From Amylostereum areolatum (Eukaryota; Basidiomycota; Agaricomycetes; Russulales; Stereaceae), in the NCBI GenBank assembly GCA_012932865.1, contig SAXG01000152.1, forward strand, positions 1 through 43,423: a DNA stretch of 43,423 nt. Direction: 5' to 3'. This document shows, piece by piece, positions 23,784 to 37,000 of the stretch. The notes under the pieces are model-generated. The model saw nothing but the letters and a program-made list of their open reading frames with translations, ran no database searches and was not told the DNA's origin. The position numbers were made by a program, and so were the translations under genes. Numbering within the stretch: the stretch's first letter is position 1; the number at the start of each line of letters is the position of its first letter.

Positions 23784-23797
23784 TTTGTTGAACACTA
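23784..23797 (-). repeat. Right terminal inverted repeat of the hAT-like element
   Basis: Complement of the left repeat, followed by the second CTTGAT copy. Confidence 0.85.
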
Positions 23798-24172
23798 CTT
23801 GATCGGCCCCTTCTATTTTACTTCTGTCACCTACATCCACCGCCATAATGCCCGCGGAAAATACGATCCAGTCTTCCGACCCGCCAGTCAAGGCGCCACG
23901 CAAAAAGAGCCAGGGGGAAACTGTGGCCAAGGCGGGTGTGATCCCGAGTTTGTGGAATTTTATGATTTATCATACAGTTCCAAACTTTCAACTCCAAGCT
24001 TCCAACTTCCCAATGCCCATTGTCCCAATCTCTAAGCTCTAATGTTCATCGAAGATTCAACCGTAATAATTGAGATGCCAAATAACCAAGCTTGTATAAA
24101 GGAAGACCTGACACCCGAAAGATCTCATTTCAAGTATCCGTGTTCCTACACTGGCAGTAACTGAAGCTACGG
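23798..24172. other. Spacer between the hAT-like element and helicase copy 1
   Basis: A short plus-strand frame from 23848 (starting MPAENTIQSSDPPVKAP, 64 codons) has no recognised domain and is not called. The rest is the 3' flank of the minus-strand helicase. Confidence 0.35.
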
Positions 24173-27100
24173 TTATGCCCACGTTGCCTTGAACTTCTTT
24201 TCGAAATCGGTGACGACGTCGTCCATCACTTCAAACACCCTCCAGTCCTCGTCCGAAACGCCCTTCGGTCGTACCCTTGCTGTGGTTCCCATCGCACCGC
24301 CGCCAAGTTGTTCTGCCTCAAATCCTTCGCTCTCCGCAGGATCGAACGTCTGGTAGTCGTCACCCACCATCTCCCCGTTATCAGCAGTCCTGCCCGCCTC
24401 CGCATCTTTTCCGGTCCTCAGCAACAAATTCTCCAGGTTGCCCCGGATGGATTTCAGCGTCATGTCGAAGCCTTGAAGTACGGACCAAACGTCGCCTCGC
24501 CGTACGCCGTTGGCCTGCTCAAGCGCGGCGGCCTGCCCGTGCGTATAAAAGTCAAAGAGGTAGGCATTGAGCGCGCGGGGCGCGTCCGTGATGCGCTCCA
24601 TGGTTGGGATTGCGTGTTCGTTGAGGTTTAGCCCCCTTCGGGACGTGCGCGCCAGCTCGGAAATGGAGGAGAAGTGGTCGTCGTGGCCCGAGTTGGCAAC
24701 GAAGAGGGAGCGCGCGACAGGTTGGAGTGCTGTCGCAGAAAGGTACGTATGGAATGTTGTGTTCTGCTGATCTTCTGCGAGGCCATCGTACACCATGTGG
24801 CTAAGAGGAAGCTCGTTGTCACTACCCAGTCGATCCTTGCACTGGGTAACATATGCCATGGCGTACGCGGTGAACACTTCCAAGATCTCCCCCTGGTGCT
24901 TGACCAGGACGTCACGAGCCTGCTTCTCCATGTCCGGCAGCTTGACAATGGACGGACTTTTTTTGATTACTTCCTTCAAGTTCTCCGTCGCTGAGTAGGC
25001 TTCCGGCAGGTACCGTCGGCAAAATAGGTGGCACAAAAGCGCCATTAAGTTCCGCTGGGCCTGCAAAAATCTCCCCTGGGAGCATATTTTGTGCACAACG
25101 CCGCTCTGTAAAAGTGCTACAAAGGCAAGGTTGCTCGGCTCAGTGTGGTATAGGTGCGACGCTATTCCGAAGAGATTGATGGGCCGTCCGTCCTTGTCAA
25201 GAAGCCCTGCACGTCGTAGATACTCGATGCTGAATCGGAGGTGGTAAAGAAGTTGTTCGCGTCCAATATCTGAGCCAAAACTGATGTGAGGGAGGCGGAG
25301 GATACTCTGAACAGCATTTTTGGCATATGGTGCGTTTTCCGACCCATGGAGCAGGTTGAACAGGCGCAGTGATAGAGTGGACGAAAGGGGGAAGGTACCG
25401 GCGAGACGTGGCAATTTGGATAGGACAAGCCTGTGCACGCGCTCCAAAGGGATTCCGTAGAAGACGACGCGACCAAGGGTGTCATAGCCGCGACGACCAG
25501 CTCGCCCTGCGCATTGCCGGTACTGGATTGCCAGTCAGGCGATGGATGGTCGCGAATCATCCACAACTACTCACTGTGAGCGCAGTCAAGAAAGGCGAGT
25601 CCCCACAGAAAACCGTCGTTTTGGCCGGGGCGTTGATCCCCAATGCCAATGTCCCGGTTGCGATGACCACACGCAAGAAACGGACTCGAAACAGCCTATT
25701 CCAAGAGTCAGCGAAGGAGCTCCCGTCAACGAGCAATCCAGGAGACAGAACTCGCCTCTCGACTAAACTGCGGTAGCTGCTGTTCATACCACTGTGGTGC
25801 ACGCCAATACCACGCTGGAGCGCTCGGTACGCCCACCCTGGCGTCGAGGTCCGCCATCGTAGCATTTTAATCTCCTCCTCCAGGTCACTTTTCGAATACG
25901 TCCTGTACCCTCCTGCAAAAGAGAATTGGGGCGCAGGCTCCTCCGGGTCGAATGAGCTCTCCCAGCTGTGAATGCCGGCCAGTCGAGGGTCACTATCTCC
26001 GGGATCAGTCTTCATGTTCTTTGCCCTTTCAGCGTATCGTTCGCGTTCCTTATCCCGTGATTTCCAAAGCTCCCACTGAGCGAGTTTCTGCTGCCACTCG
26101 GGGCTGTTCTCCCGCCAGTTTGCTTCGGCAGATTCGAGGTATTCGAACAACCATATGGCCATGGCTTCGCAGCCATTACGGTCGAAGTTGAAGAGGAGTG
26201 CGGGCTGGGTGACCAAGTTCGTTAGTGAAAACACCCGTGATAGGTGAGGAAAATATTGCTCACAAGGTTGCCTTCGATGTACAGGTCGGTCAGAAGATGT
26301 ATAAGACCAGAAGTGAACACGGAGGGCGTTGGTGTGGCATTCAGTTCATCTATGTTTGTCTGTTCAAGTACAGGGTCGTTCAAGCGCGCTATAAGTCGCC
26401 GGAGCGGGGATGACATATCAAGGGCATCAGACGCTATGATCATCGGGAGAAGGGCGTCCTTGATATCGACTTCGTATGCCAGTACGTCTTTCTGACGTAT
26501 AAGCTTTGTCGAGGAAAAGAACTTCACCGGATTCAGGTGGGAAAGGTCATTGCCGACCGTGCATTGGCCAGGAGTAGACGTAGACAATGCAATGTAGATG
26601 TCTAGAATATCTGACGCCTCCAAGGAAAGGTCAGACGGAATTTCTCCGGTTCCGAAGCCAAGGGAGACGACCGGATGGAGAAATCGCATGAGCCCTGTGG
26701 ATTTCACCTGATCCAAACCCCGGAACGGTTTAGGTTTAACCATTGGAAGAGACACTTCGCTTGGTGATTGTCCACTCCTGCTGCTCAGGTGCGGGAAGTA
26801 TACGAACTTTCGAAGGTGGGAGTACCTATGTGGATGGTGAATGAATCTGTGTTCGTAGCCCTTCGCCTCTTGGACGCTTTGGAGCCACGAGTTGAACACC
26901 TCCGGTTCGCCGACAGTCGCCGACAGCCCACTAGAGTTACGATTAGTTGCTTCTCGTACTTCGCAACAAGCGACTCGTACATGATAGGGCAAGGTGCCAT
27001 GAGTATTATTTGTTCCCATACGGAGCCTGCGTTGTGTTGTCCAACCGTATGAATCTCGTCCAAGATGACACTATCATCCAAGAGTCAGTCGGAGTTGTAT

Positions 27101-30100
27101 TTCCACCAAGAACGACCTACCGCTTGATTCTCGGTGTCCATGTCCCTCGCCATCGTTGGGGATAAAAGCATAATGGCCAACATCTCAGGAATTGTCACAA
27201 GGATCTGGCATTTTTGCGGGTCGTTGATACGGTGGTCCCTTGTGTGAACCGCCCAGCAGGTGCCTTTTCTCAAAATCAGCACGGGGAAATCAGTCGGGAG
27301 AATATACAGGAATACGCACGTCCACTGAGATCCTTACTGAACCGCGCGTAGACCTCGGCCGCAACTTGATGTACCAGTGCTTTGGTCGGGGCAACGTATA
27401 CAAGGATTCCATCGTCGGAGTCCTTGAGGACCTTCTCCATGGCATAAAAAGAAATAAAAGTCTTTCCGGCACTAGTCGGAGCTGTAGAGTGAGATATCAA
27501 TCAAAACACACTCGGATCGTGGAGCAAGATCGGTTCTAACCTACGACTAGAACGGAAGAGTCTTTTTGGTCCAAACAATCCAGTACCTTCCTCTGCCACG
27601 CATCAGGGTGAAAGGCAACACGCGGATCCGGCTGACTGTCCATACTACGGTCCATGAATTCTCCAAAAGCCCGCAGCTGCCACGTAACTGGATCTTCAGT
27701 GATATGCATGAACTTGTGTACGGGTCGTTTGCTCTTGGATTTCAGCAGCTTCGTAAATGTGAAGCTCATGGGTCGAGCACCTTCCAATACCGTTGCCCCT
27801 GCGATGAGCGCTGGAGTGTAGTCCGCGAAGCCAATGCTAGTGAGAATGGCCTCCAATGTCGCGGTTACAGTGGGGGTCAGGCCAGGCTTCGCGTATACGT
27901 CCTTGGCCTGTCGAAGGAGGGAGACCGTGTATCTGTCGCGAACAGCGTCGCTCTCTCGCGCCGGGTCCGCAATCCATTGCATAATCTCCAAGTTCATTTG
28001 GTAGAGAGCGACTTCAACTGCTAGCCAGCCGTGCTCCGTGCGGGGATTGCGAGACAGGAGCCGGACTGCTGCAAGTTTGGCGGGGATGTCCGTTAACTTG
28101 ATAAGCTTGGCCTGCTGTTGCGACCACCATTCCACAGAGACGGCGTCCTTTTTGGCACGATCGGCCTCCGCCTTCTGTTCCCTAATTTTGTTGGCTGAAG
28201 ATAACGCCACCGACTTGCCTTTCTTTGGCGGTGACCTTTGCACTGCGGACGAGAGCTGAAGCTTGAAGGTTCAAACCGGGAAGAGTTATATGAGTAATGT
28301 ACTGACACCCCGCCGAAAAGAAGGGAGTGAACGCACATCCGAAGACCTAGATCTGTCGCCGACAGGCGGTATGACAATGCGACTGAGGCTTCCTCCCGAA
28401 GCTCCCGTGAGCGTTGCCGCTAGTTGCTGCATGGTCTTCATGAGAAACTGATTGGTACGAAGTCTCTTGAGGCGTTCCTCTTCCGTCGCAGGCTCCGTGT
28501 TTTGTCCTCCAAGGTGTTTGGGTAAGATTGTACGCTTATGCGCATGCCAGTGGTGTACATCATGGAAAACTGTGCCCTGGTTAAACTTCACATCCGTACC
28601 AATATCCTCTGAGTTCGCAGCTACTGTTATGTGGACAGAAGCCAGCTCGCCATCAAGAACTGCATGGCTGAAGGGGAGAAAGGTGAGGGGAGATTGCTGC
28701 TCAGACCCATGCTGGACGACTTCTGCTGGATGCGGGTGTGCGGATATCAGCGCGCCGAAGTCTGGCTTCGTTGTGAGTGCGCCGCAGGTCGCTACTACAC
28801 GCCTGAATATTCCAGGGCCAACAACGTCCTTCACTGAAACCGACGGGTTGGAGATGATGAAATGCAACATGGCACTGAAAATTCGTCCGTCACAGTCCAC
28901 GGCAGTATTGGATTTGAGCACTACGAACTCCAAGGTAAGGTACGTCACGGGGAGGACGTTATGGAGGAGTTTCTTCTGGAGACTATGATTGAGCGTATCC
29001 ATGCGCCGAGCCCGTTGCATAACGGAAATAGTGGGGAGCAGCAGGCAATGTGCAACAAAGAGGTGGATAATTGTCACAAACAGGGTGTCGGTATTTTGTG
29101 CTCCCGAAACCAAGGCGATAGTCCCGACGAAATGTTCAAGAATTGAATCTAATGATTGACCTTGCATCGCGGGCCTAGCGAGGAGCATTCCATCGCCTAG
29201 TCGTGGCCTCCTGCCCACGTACTCGACCGTCAGCGTCTGTAGGGCGTCTTGACGGGCATTTGACAGACGCATGGGTGTTACGGCATTTGGATGATATATA
29301 TGCTCGAAGACAAACGAGAAGATCTATCAAAACACCTTAAGCATCTGAAGATCCTTGGGAAGTAGACACGACGTACTTTGGAATCCCTAAACTCGGCATC
29401 GCGTAGTGACGAAACTGCAACGCCGTCAAACAGGAGATCGACGATGAACATTCGCTGCAAGAGAATACACTCGGACTGCAGCGGCTCGTTCGTTGGAACA
29501 CCGCCATCGTTGAGCATGATAAACATGGGCTGGTCATATGGTATCAACCGGTCTGCACATACAATGGAAAATGAGGTCGGTACGCACGCGAGTCTCTCGA
29601 CGGTATGTCTTCCAAGCTTCATCCGATAGCCCAGTAAATGTATGAACAGACACCCCAATGGCCTTCGCTTGGTTGACGAGGTGCGTAAACAACATGGCGC
29701 GAGCGAGGCCTCGGGATGCAGCTACGATGTCGGCTCTTGACTCCCTCAAAGTAAGATGACGCGTGACTGTACGCGCGATCAGCATCCCTACTCGACGATA
29801 CGAGTATGACAAAGAGAGCGTACTCGCAAAAAAGACAATGTCAAATATGGCGGACCTCCTGATCAGGTCGTCGAGCAACTTTTCCATGATGTGGATCGCG
29901 TGTAAATATTGAAAGCTAATGTCTATATAAACCAGACGGTCAACGCCAAGGCCTTAGAAACGAAGACCAAACTCACCGTCATCACGCCCAAGGGCCAGAA
30001 GAGGATCGTCCAATACCACCTGCAGGAGAGACTCGCCTTTCAAAGTTCGGTCAGGGAATACAACATCCAAAGCGTTCGAACGGACATACCATCCACAATG

Positions 30101-30282
30101 AACCTTTCGCTTCCAGCATAATCACCAATTAGATCCATCCATTGACCCCGCTTTGCGACGCCACGATACCACAACTTATCCACGAGGTCGACCGCTTCTC
30201 TGGCATTCATCCCGGGCGTCGCCCCATCACCCAGAACCAACTCCATCTCCTCGAGCTCGTCGTCATGAGGTCGGGGATCCAT
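24173..30282 (-). CDS. DDX60-like Ski2-type DExH RNA helicase, copy 1
   Basis: Large superfamily 2 helicase of the DDX60 group. About a dozen introns join to an estimated 1,700-1,850 residues (human DDX60 has 1,712). The N-terminal DDX60-specific region includes [28 protein letters not shown] with FDIVFF, and [10 protein letters not shown]. Helicase motifs: [13 protein letters not shown]; Walker [10 protein letters not shown]; Ia [64 protein letters not shown]. The C-terminus carries [12 protein letters not shown] and ends [15 protein letters not shown]. The intron before LFRVRF uses a GC donor (AG|GCGAGT). One junction, just upstream of DEIH near 27.07-27.12 kb, does not keep phase with the obvious donor and acceptor. 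Animal DDX60 acts in antiviral RNA sensing and ribosome-associated control; the fungal role is unknown. It is paired in tandem with copy 2. Confidence 0.88.
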
Positions 30283-30390
30283 GTTGGTATGAAACCTGTG
30301 ATAGAGGAGAAACAGCTGAGCGGTTAACTCTCAGCACTTTGAGGCGGACTGAACGCACCTAGGGAGTGACACGACGACATAACTTCCCGA

Positions 30391-30529
30391 ACCTTTGATA
30401 TAGGAGCGGGATCCTAGGATCCTTGGGCCCAGGGATTACTATGCTCAGCATGCGCAGCACCTCGAGGACGCCTCGGTGGTCATATGCTCTAAGTTAAATA
30501 AAGTCAGTTGCGCCCAACAGGGACCTACA
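30391..30529 (-). promoter_or_regulatory. Upstream conserved block of helicase copy 1
   Basis: Shares several blocks with the region upstream of copy 2 (37233-37362): GATATAGG, CCTAGGATC, GGGATTACTATGC, CCTCGAGGACGCCTCG, CTAAGTTAAA and GCCCAACAGGGACCTACA, in the same order and at similar spacing. It marks the 5' limit of the duplicated unit and probably includes promoter elements. Confidence 0.65.
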
Positions 30530-31006
30530 GACTCTAGAGACTCACCTGAGTTAGGCCGCCTGCACTGGCTCTGCCATGCAATCGTACTTACGTTGATCCT
30601 CGGCATCATGCTTCAGCTTGTGGACTAGCCAGTGGTGGTAGATGAGAAGCTGTGGCAGAGATCACGGAGAGGAACACGCTGCACGTTGAACGTCGAACGT
30701 AACGTTGAATCGGACTCTACACGGCGGAAGACGATGGCGGCAGGAAGCAAGTGCGGCGCGCGGCGCGCGCAACACGCGCCTCGAACTAGTAGTCTCCCAG
30801 AGGCAGACGCAAGCCAGACGAGATAATTCGTCAACACTTCTCAAGTTCAGGATCCTCTTATCTGGCCTCGAACACGATATGTCGCCTTGTATTTTGTATC
30901 TCACGACAATAGTCTCTCAGCATTGCTACAATCTCGAGTAAGTCACTAATGAACGCATCCCTAGTACTCGGTACATGTACACGTTACTCCGAACAGCCTG
31001 AAATAC
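30530..31006. other. Spacer between the two helicase copies
   Basis: Not shared with the region upstream of copy 2. It contains short repeats of an AACGT core near 30.69 kb and a GC-alternating tract near 30.76 kb. Frames of 64-80 codons exist on both strands but none is recognisable, and I call no gene. Confidence 0.4.
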
Positions 31007-34000
31007 TTATGCCCACATGGCGCGGAATTTTTCTCCGAAATCGTTGACGATGCCGTCCATCACCTCTAGCACCCTCCAGTCCTTGTCTGAAACACCCTTC
31101 GGACGTGTTCTTGTCGTGACTCCCATCGCACTCTCTTCCACCTCCTCGAAACCTTCACTTTCCGCGTGATCGAACGTCTGGTAACCGCTGTCCACCGTCT
31201 CCCCGTCCTCGTCGGCGCCTTTCTCCGCGTCTTTCCCGGCCCTCAGCAGCATGTTCTCCAGATCACCCCGGACGGTCTTCAGCGTCAGGTCGAAATCCTG
31301 CAACACGAACCAAACATCGCCCCGTCGGACGCCGTTCGCTTGCGCAAGCGCAGCAACCTGACCATGCATGTAAAAGTCGAGGAGATAGGCGTTGAGCGCG
31401 CGTGGTGGATCCGTAATGCGCTCCATTGTCGGAATCGCGTGCTCATTCAGATGGAGCCCGCGCCGCGACGTGCGAGCCAACTCCGAGATAGAGGCAAAAT
31501 GGTCGTCGTGGCCTGAGTTGGCGACGAAGAGAGAGCGTGCAACAGGTTGGAGTGCTGTCGCAGAAAGGTACCTGTGGAATGTTGTGTTCTGCTGATCTTC
31601 TGGGAGGCCATCGTACACTTTGTGGCTGAGAGGAAGCCGGACATCCCGTCCTAGCTGACCCTCGTATTGCGATGCATACGCCAGAGCATATGCGGTGAAC
31701 ACCTCCAGGATCTCCCGCTGGTGCTTAACCAGGACGCCCCGTGCGTGCTTCGTCATGTCCGGAAGCTTTACAATGGACGGACTTTTCTTGAAGATCTCCT
31801 TCAGGTTTTCTTTTGTCGAGTAGGCTTCTGGCAAGTACCGTCGGCCAAAGAGGTGGCTCATGAGCGTCATCAGTTCCCGCTGGGCCTGCAGCAGACTCCC
31901 CTTGGAGCATATGTCGTGTACGACGCCGCTCTGTAGAAGTGCGACAAGCGCAAGGTTGCTGGGCTCGTTGTAGTACAGGTGCGACGCCACCCCGAAAAGG
32001 TTGATGGGCCGACCGTCCTTGTCGAGAAGCCTTGCTCGTCGCAAATATTCGATGCTAAATCGCAGGTGGTGAAGGAGTTGTTCGCGGCCAACATCCGAGC
32101 CAAAGCTGATCTGGGGGAGACGGAGGATGCTCTGAACTGCATCTTTCGCATACGGTGCGTTCTCTGACCCGTGAAGCAGATTGAACAGGCGCAGTGATAG
32201 AGTGGACGAAAGAGGGAAGGTGCCGGTAAGTCGCGGCAGCTTAGATAGGATAACCCGGTGCAAGCGGTCCAATGGGATCCCGTAAAAGACGACACGTCCG
32301 AGGGTGTCATAGCCGCGGCGACCAGCTCGTCCTGCACATTGCCGGTACTAGAATGGCAATGAGATAATGGACAGTCCCGGAATGTGTTCGGTTACTCACC
32401 GTGAGTGCAGTCAAGAAGGGAGAGTCGCCGCAGAAAACGGATGTCTTCGTCGGCGCGTTGATTCCCAAAGCCAATGTCCCGGTTGCGATGACCACACGCA
32501 GAAAACGGACGCGAAACAACCTAGTTGAAGAGTCAGTGAAAAGACTCCCGTCAACAGGAAATCCGCGAAACAGAGCTTACCGCTCGACCAAGCTGCGGTA
32601 GCCCTTGTTCATACCGCTGTGGTGCACACCAATGCCACGCTGGAGCGCGCGATATGCCCATTCCGGGATCGACGATCGCCATCGCAGTGCTCTGATCTCT
32701 TCCTCGAGGTCGACCTTGGAAAAGGCTGTATACCTTCCTGCGAAAGAGAACTGAGGAGCAGGTTCGTCTGGATCGAAAGAGCTTTCCCAGCTTCGGTCAT
32801 CTGTTTGTCGAGGGTTGTTGTCACCATCGGGGTCTTTCTTGGTCTTCTTTTCCCTCTCGGCACGTCGCTCACGTTCCTTATCCCGCGACTTCCAAAGTTC
32901 CCATTGGGCGAGCTTCCGCTGCCACTCGGGGCTATTTTCCCGCCACTCTGCTTCAGTAGACTCGAGGTGTTCACAGAGACGGGTAGCCATAACCTCACAG
33001 TGATTTCGGTCGAAGTTGAATAGGAGTGCAGGCTGGATAACCGGATCAGTACGCAAACACGCGCGCTAGGGAGGTGGAAAAAGATGCTCACGAGGTCGCC
33101 TTCGACATGGAGATCAGACAGAAGATGTATAAGACCAGATGTAAAGACATCACGCGTCGGCGGGGTGTTGAGTACGTCCATGTTTGCCTGCGCAAGCACA
33201 GGGTCGTTCAAGCGTGCTACAATCCGTTGGAGTGGGGACGAATCATCCAAGACGTCGGATGTGGTGATCATAGGGGCTAGCACATTTTTGATAGCGGCTT
33301 CGTAGGCCAGTACGTCTTGCTGTCGTATGAGCTCCGTCGAGGAGAAAAACTTGACTGGATTCAGCTGAGAATGGTCCATGTCGACAGTATCCTGCCCAAG
33401 GGCAGACAGCGCGGTGTAGACGTCCAGGACGTCCGACGCCTCGAGAGAGAGGTCAGACGGGATGGCTGTCGCTCCAAATCCAAGGGACGCGACTGGATGG
33501 AGAAATCGCATTACTCCCGTGGATTTTACTTGGTCCAGGCCTCGGAACTGCGCAGGCTTGGCTATAGGAAGAGTTTTGTCGTTGGAAACTAATCCACCTT
33601 TGCCGGTCAATAGCTGCGGGAAGTAGGCAAACTTCCTAAGGTGCGAGTACCGGTGCGGATGGTGGATGAACCTGTGACCGTAGCCTTTCGCCTCTTGCAC
33701 ACTTTGAAGCCAGGAGTTGAACGCCTCCGGTTCACCGACGGTCGCCGAGAGCCCACTAGTGACACGATCAGCCCCTTCTCAGACTATTGTTCATGACAGC
33801 AAACACGTACATGATAGGGCAAGGTGCCAGGAGTAGGATCTGCTCCCATACGGCGCCACCTTCGTGCTGCCCGATGGTATGGATTTCGTCCAGGATAATG
33901 CTGTGGCCTATACTTAGTCATTCGCGCTATTTTCAGTGGAAATGACCAACCGTTTGATTCTTGGCGTCCACGTCCTGGCCAACGGCGGGGATAGGAGCAT

Positions 34001-37000
34001 GATCGCGAGCATCTCGGGAACGGTCACGAGGATTTGACATTTTTGCGGGTCGTGGATGCGGTAGTCCCTCGTGTGAATTGCCCAACAGGTGCCTTTCGAT
34101 TAAAATGAATACAACCGAATTGAGTAAAGAGGGAATATACACACGGCCGTTGAGATCTTTACTGAACCGAGCATATACTTCGGCCGCAACTTGATTAACC
34201 AGCGCCTTCGTCGGGGCAACATATACAAGGATTCCGTCATCCGAATCTCTGAGCACCCTCTCCATGGCGTAAAAAGAGATGAAGGTTTTTCCAGCACTGG
34301 TCGGGGCTGCACAAGTAAGGGATGGTCAGAGGCTGCTGATAACGCTGAGATGAAGTCGGTGCCAACCTACGACCAGAACCGAACAATCCTTTTGATCCAG
34401 ACAATCCAAGACTTCTCGCTGCCACGCGTCGGGATTGAAGGCCACGCGCGGGTCTGGTTGACTGTCCATGCTACGGTCCATATATTCTCCAAAGACGCGG
34501 AGCTGCCATACGATTGGATCCTCCGTGATGCACATGAACTTGTGCACGGGTCGTTTACTCTTTGACTTCAGCAGCTTCGTGAACTCGAAGCTGAGTGGGC
34601 GAGCATCCTCCGACACCGTTGTGGAGGCGGTTAGCGTTGGAATATATTCGGCGAAGCCGATACTGGTAAGGATGCTCTCCAATGCGGCGACAACAGCAGG
34701 GGTCAGACCGGGCTTCGCGTACACTTCCTTGACCTGTCGAAGAAGGGAGACACTGTATATATCACGAACGGCATCTGTCTCCTGTGCTGGGTCCGCGATC
34801 CATTGCATAATCTCGAGGTTCATGCGATAAAGAGGGACCTCGACAGCTAACCAGCCATGCTCTGTGCGTGGGTTGCGACAGAGACGTCGCAAGGCTTCAA
34901 GTTTGGCGGGGATACCTGTTAATTTTGCGAGGCCGGCCTGCTGCTGTGACCACCATTCAGCAGAAACGGCGTCCTCCTTGGCGCGGTCGGCTCCCGCCTT
35001 TGTTGCCTGATTTTATCCGCGGAGGACAATTTTGCTGGCTTTCCCTTCTTCTGTGGGATTTTTTGAGCAGGCGGAGGCTATAAAAGATTGGGGGTGGCAA
35101 GAGGTGCTGAGTCAGTCGTTGCTACTCGCCTGTCCGTACGAAAAGCAGAGACGCACAGGACGCAATTTCGATGGTCGTGGCTTATCGCCGACAGTCGTTA
35201 TGACGATCTGCTTAAGACTTCCGCCCGAAGCACCGGTCAGCGTCGCCGCTAGCTGTTGCATACTACTCATGAAGCGCTGCTCTGAGCGTAGTTTTTTTCT
35301 ACGGTCCTTTTCTGTTGCGGGCTTGGGTTCTTGCCCTCCAAGATGTTTGGGCAAGATCGTTCGCTTGTGCGCATGCCAGTGGTTTATATCGCGGAAAGCC
35401 GTACCCTGGCTGAATTCCAAGTCCGTGGCAATGTCCTCTGAGTCGGCGGCGACGGGGATATAGACGGAAGCCAGCTCGGTGTCGAAGACTGGATTATGGA
35501 AAGGGACGAGGGTCAGAGCGGAAGGCCGTTGCCGGGACACACGCTTGGTAGTGTCTGTCGGGTTCGGGTACAATGTCACCAGCGCTTTGTAGTCTGGTTC
35601 CGTTCCAATGGCCTTGCATATCGTCGTTGCGCGGTTGAATATTTCGGGGCTGACCACCTCCTTCACCGCGATAGAGGGGTTGGAAATAACAAAGTAGGTC
35701 AAGGCACTGAAGAGCCTTCCGTCGCAGTCGACGACCGTGTTTGTTTTGAGCACCACGGATTCCAAAGCCAGGTATGCCGCAGGGAGGAATGTGTGCAAGA
35801 TTTCATCCTTTAGATTTGAGTTGAGGGCATCCAAACGTCGAGCCCGTTGCGTAACGGAAAGGGTGGGGAGTAGGAGGCAATGCGTAACGAAGAGGTGGAG
35901 GAGTGTGAAGAATAAAGGATTCGTAGATTGTGCTTGTGCGACAGGAATCAATCTGATAGTTTTGACGAAATGCTGAAGGACTGAATCTAATGATTGGCCG
36001 CCCACAGTGGGCCCGACGAGGAGCTGTCCTTCGCCTAGCCGTTGCCTCCTGTTCGCGTACTTGACCGTCAGGGTCTGTAGGGCGTCTTCATGAGCACTTG
36101 ACAAGCGAGTGGGCATTGCGGCATTCGGATCATATTTTTGCTCGAAAACAAACGAGAAGATCTATTCAGAACACTATGAACATCTGAAGATCCTTCGGAA
36201 GTGGACACGACGTACTTTGGAATCCCTGAACTCGGCATCGCGTAGCAATGAAACCGCAACACCGTCAAACAGGAGACGGATGATGAACATCCGCTGCAGG
36301 AGCACACACTCAGGTTGCAGCGGCTCGTTTGTCAGCGCGCCACCGTCATTGATCATAATAAACATGGGCTGTCCGCGTAGAGCTAATTAGCCTATTCAGA
36401 CAATATGAAAAACAGTCCTGCACGCACGCGAGTTTTCCGACGGTATGTCTTCCAAGCTTCGTCCGACAGCCCCGAAAAGGTATGAACAGACACCCCCGAT
36501 AACATTTGCCTCGTTGACTAGATGCGCAAACAACAGAGCGCGGGCGAGTCCTCGGGACGCAGCCACGAAGTCGGAACCGGACTCCTTCAAGGCGAGGTGA
36601 CGTGAGACTTCGTCCGTAGTCAGCCATCTGGTCTGACGACATGAGCAGAAAAAAGAACGTACCCCCAAAAAAGACGATGTCAAACACCGCAGACCTCTTG
36701 ATCAGGTCGTGGAGTAGCTGTTCCATGATGTGGATGGCGTGTAGACCTTGAAAGCTCGTATCTATACAGATCAGATCATTAGCGCTAAGACACCAGAAAG
36801 AACGACGCAACTTGCCCTCATCCTGCCCGAGAGCCAGGAGGGGATCGTCCAACACGACCTGTAGGAGCGATTCGCCTTCCATCATTCCGTCAGCCTCGAC
36901 GTCATCCAAGATACTCAAAAAGTCATACCATCTACGATGAACCTTTCGCTCCCTGCGTAATCCCCGATAAGGTCCATCCACCGCCCCCGCTTTGCGATTT

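Larger units (their letters stand above)
23228..23797. mobile_element. hAT-like MITE or deleted DNA transposon, 570 bp
   Basis: The ends are a perfect 14-bp inverted repeat, TAGTGTTCAACAAA at 23228-23241 and its complement at 23784-23797. The terminal TAG.G resembles hAT ends. The flanks carry a direct repeat CTTGAT (23222-23227 and 23798-23803), extendable to ACTTGAT plus a mismatch if one base of the inverted repeat is counted as target. This is the expected trace of a 6-8 bp target-site duplication. The interior is AT-rich, with short ATATGATTAGATATG-like motifs near the ends. There is one open minus-strand frame (23379-23600) in which a WRCHLERKHKK stretch vaguely resembles a BED-finger half. 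No transposase catalytic core is present, so mobility would depend on another element. Confidence 0.65.

Noticed and set aside
23848..24042. 64-codon plus-strand frame after the hAT-like element
   Set aside because: It starts with plausible residues (MPAENTIQSSD) but soon becomes repetitive noncoding-like sequence, with no family recognised.
30625..30904. Open frames on both strands in the spacer between helicases
   Set aside because: They are explained by local GC-rich, stop-poor sequence, with no domain or splice support.
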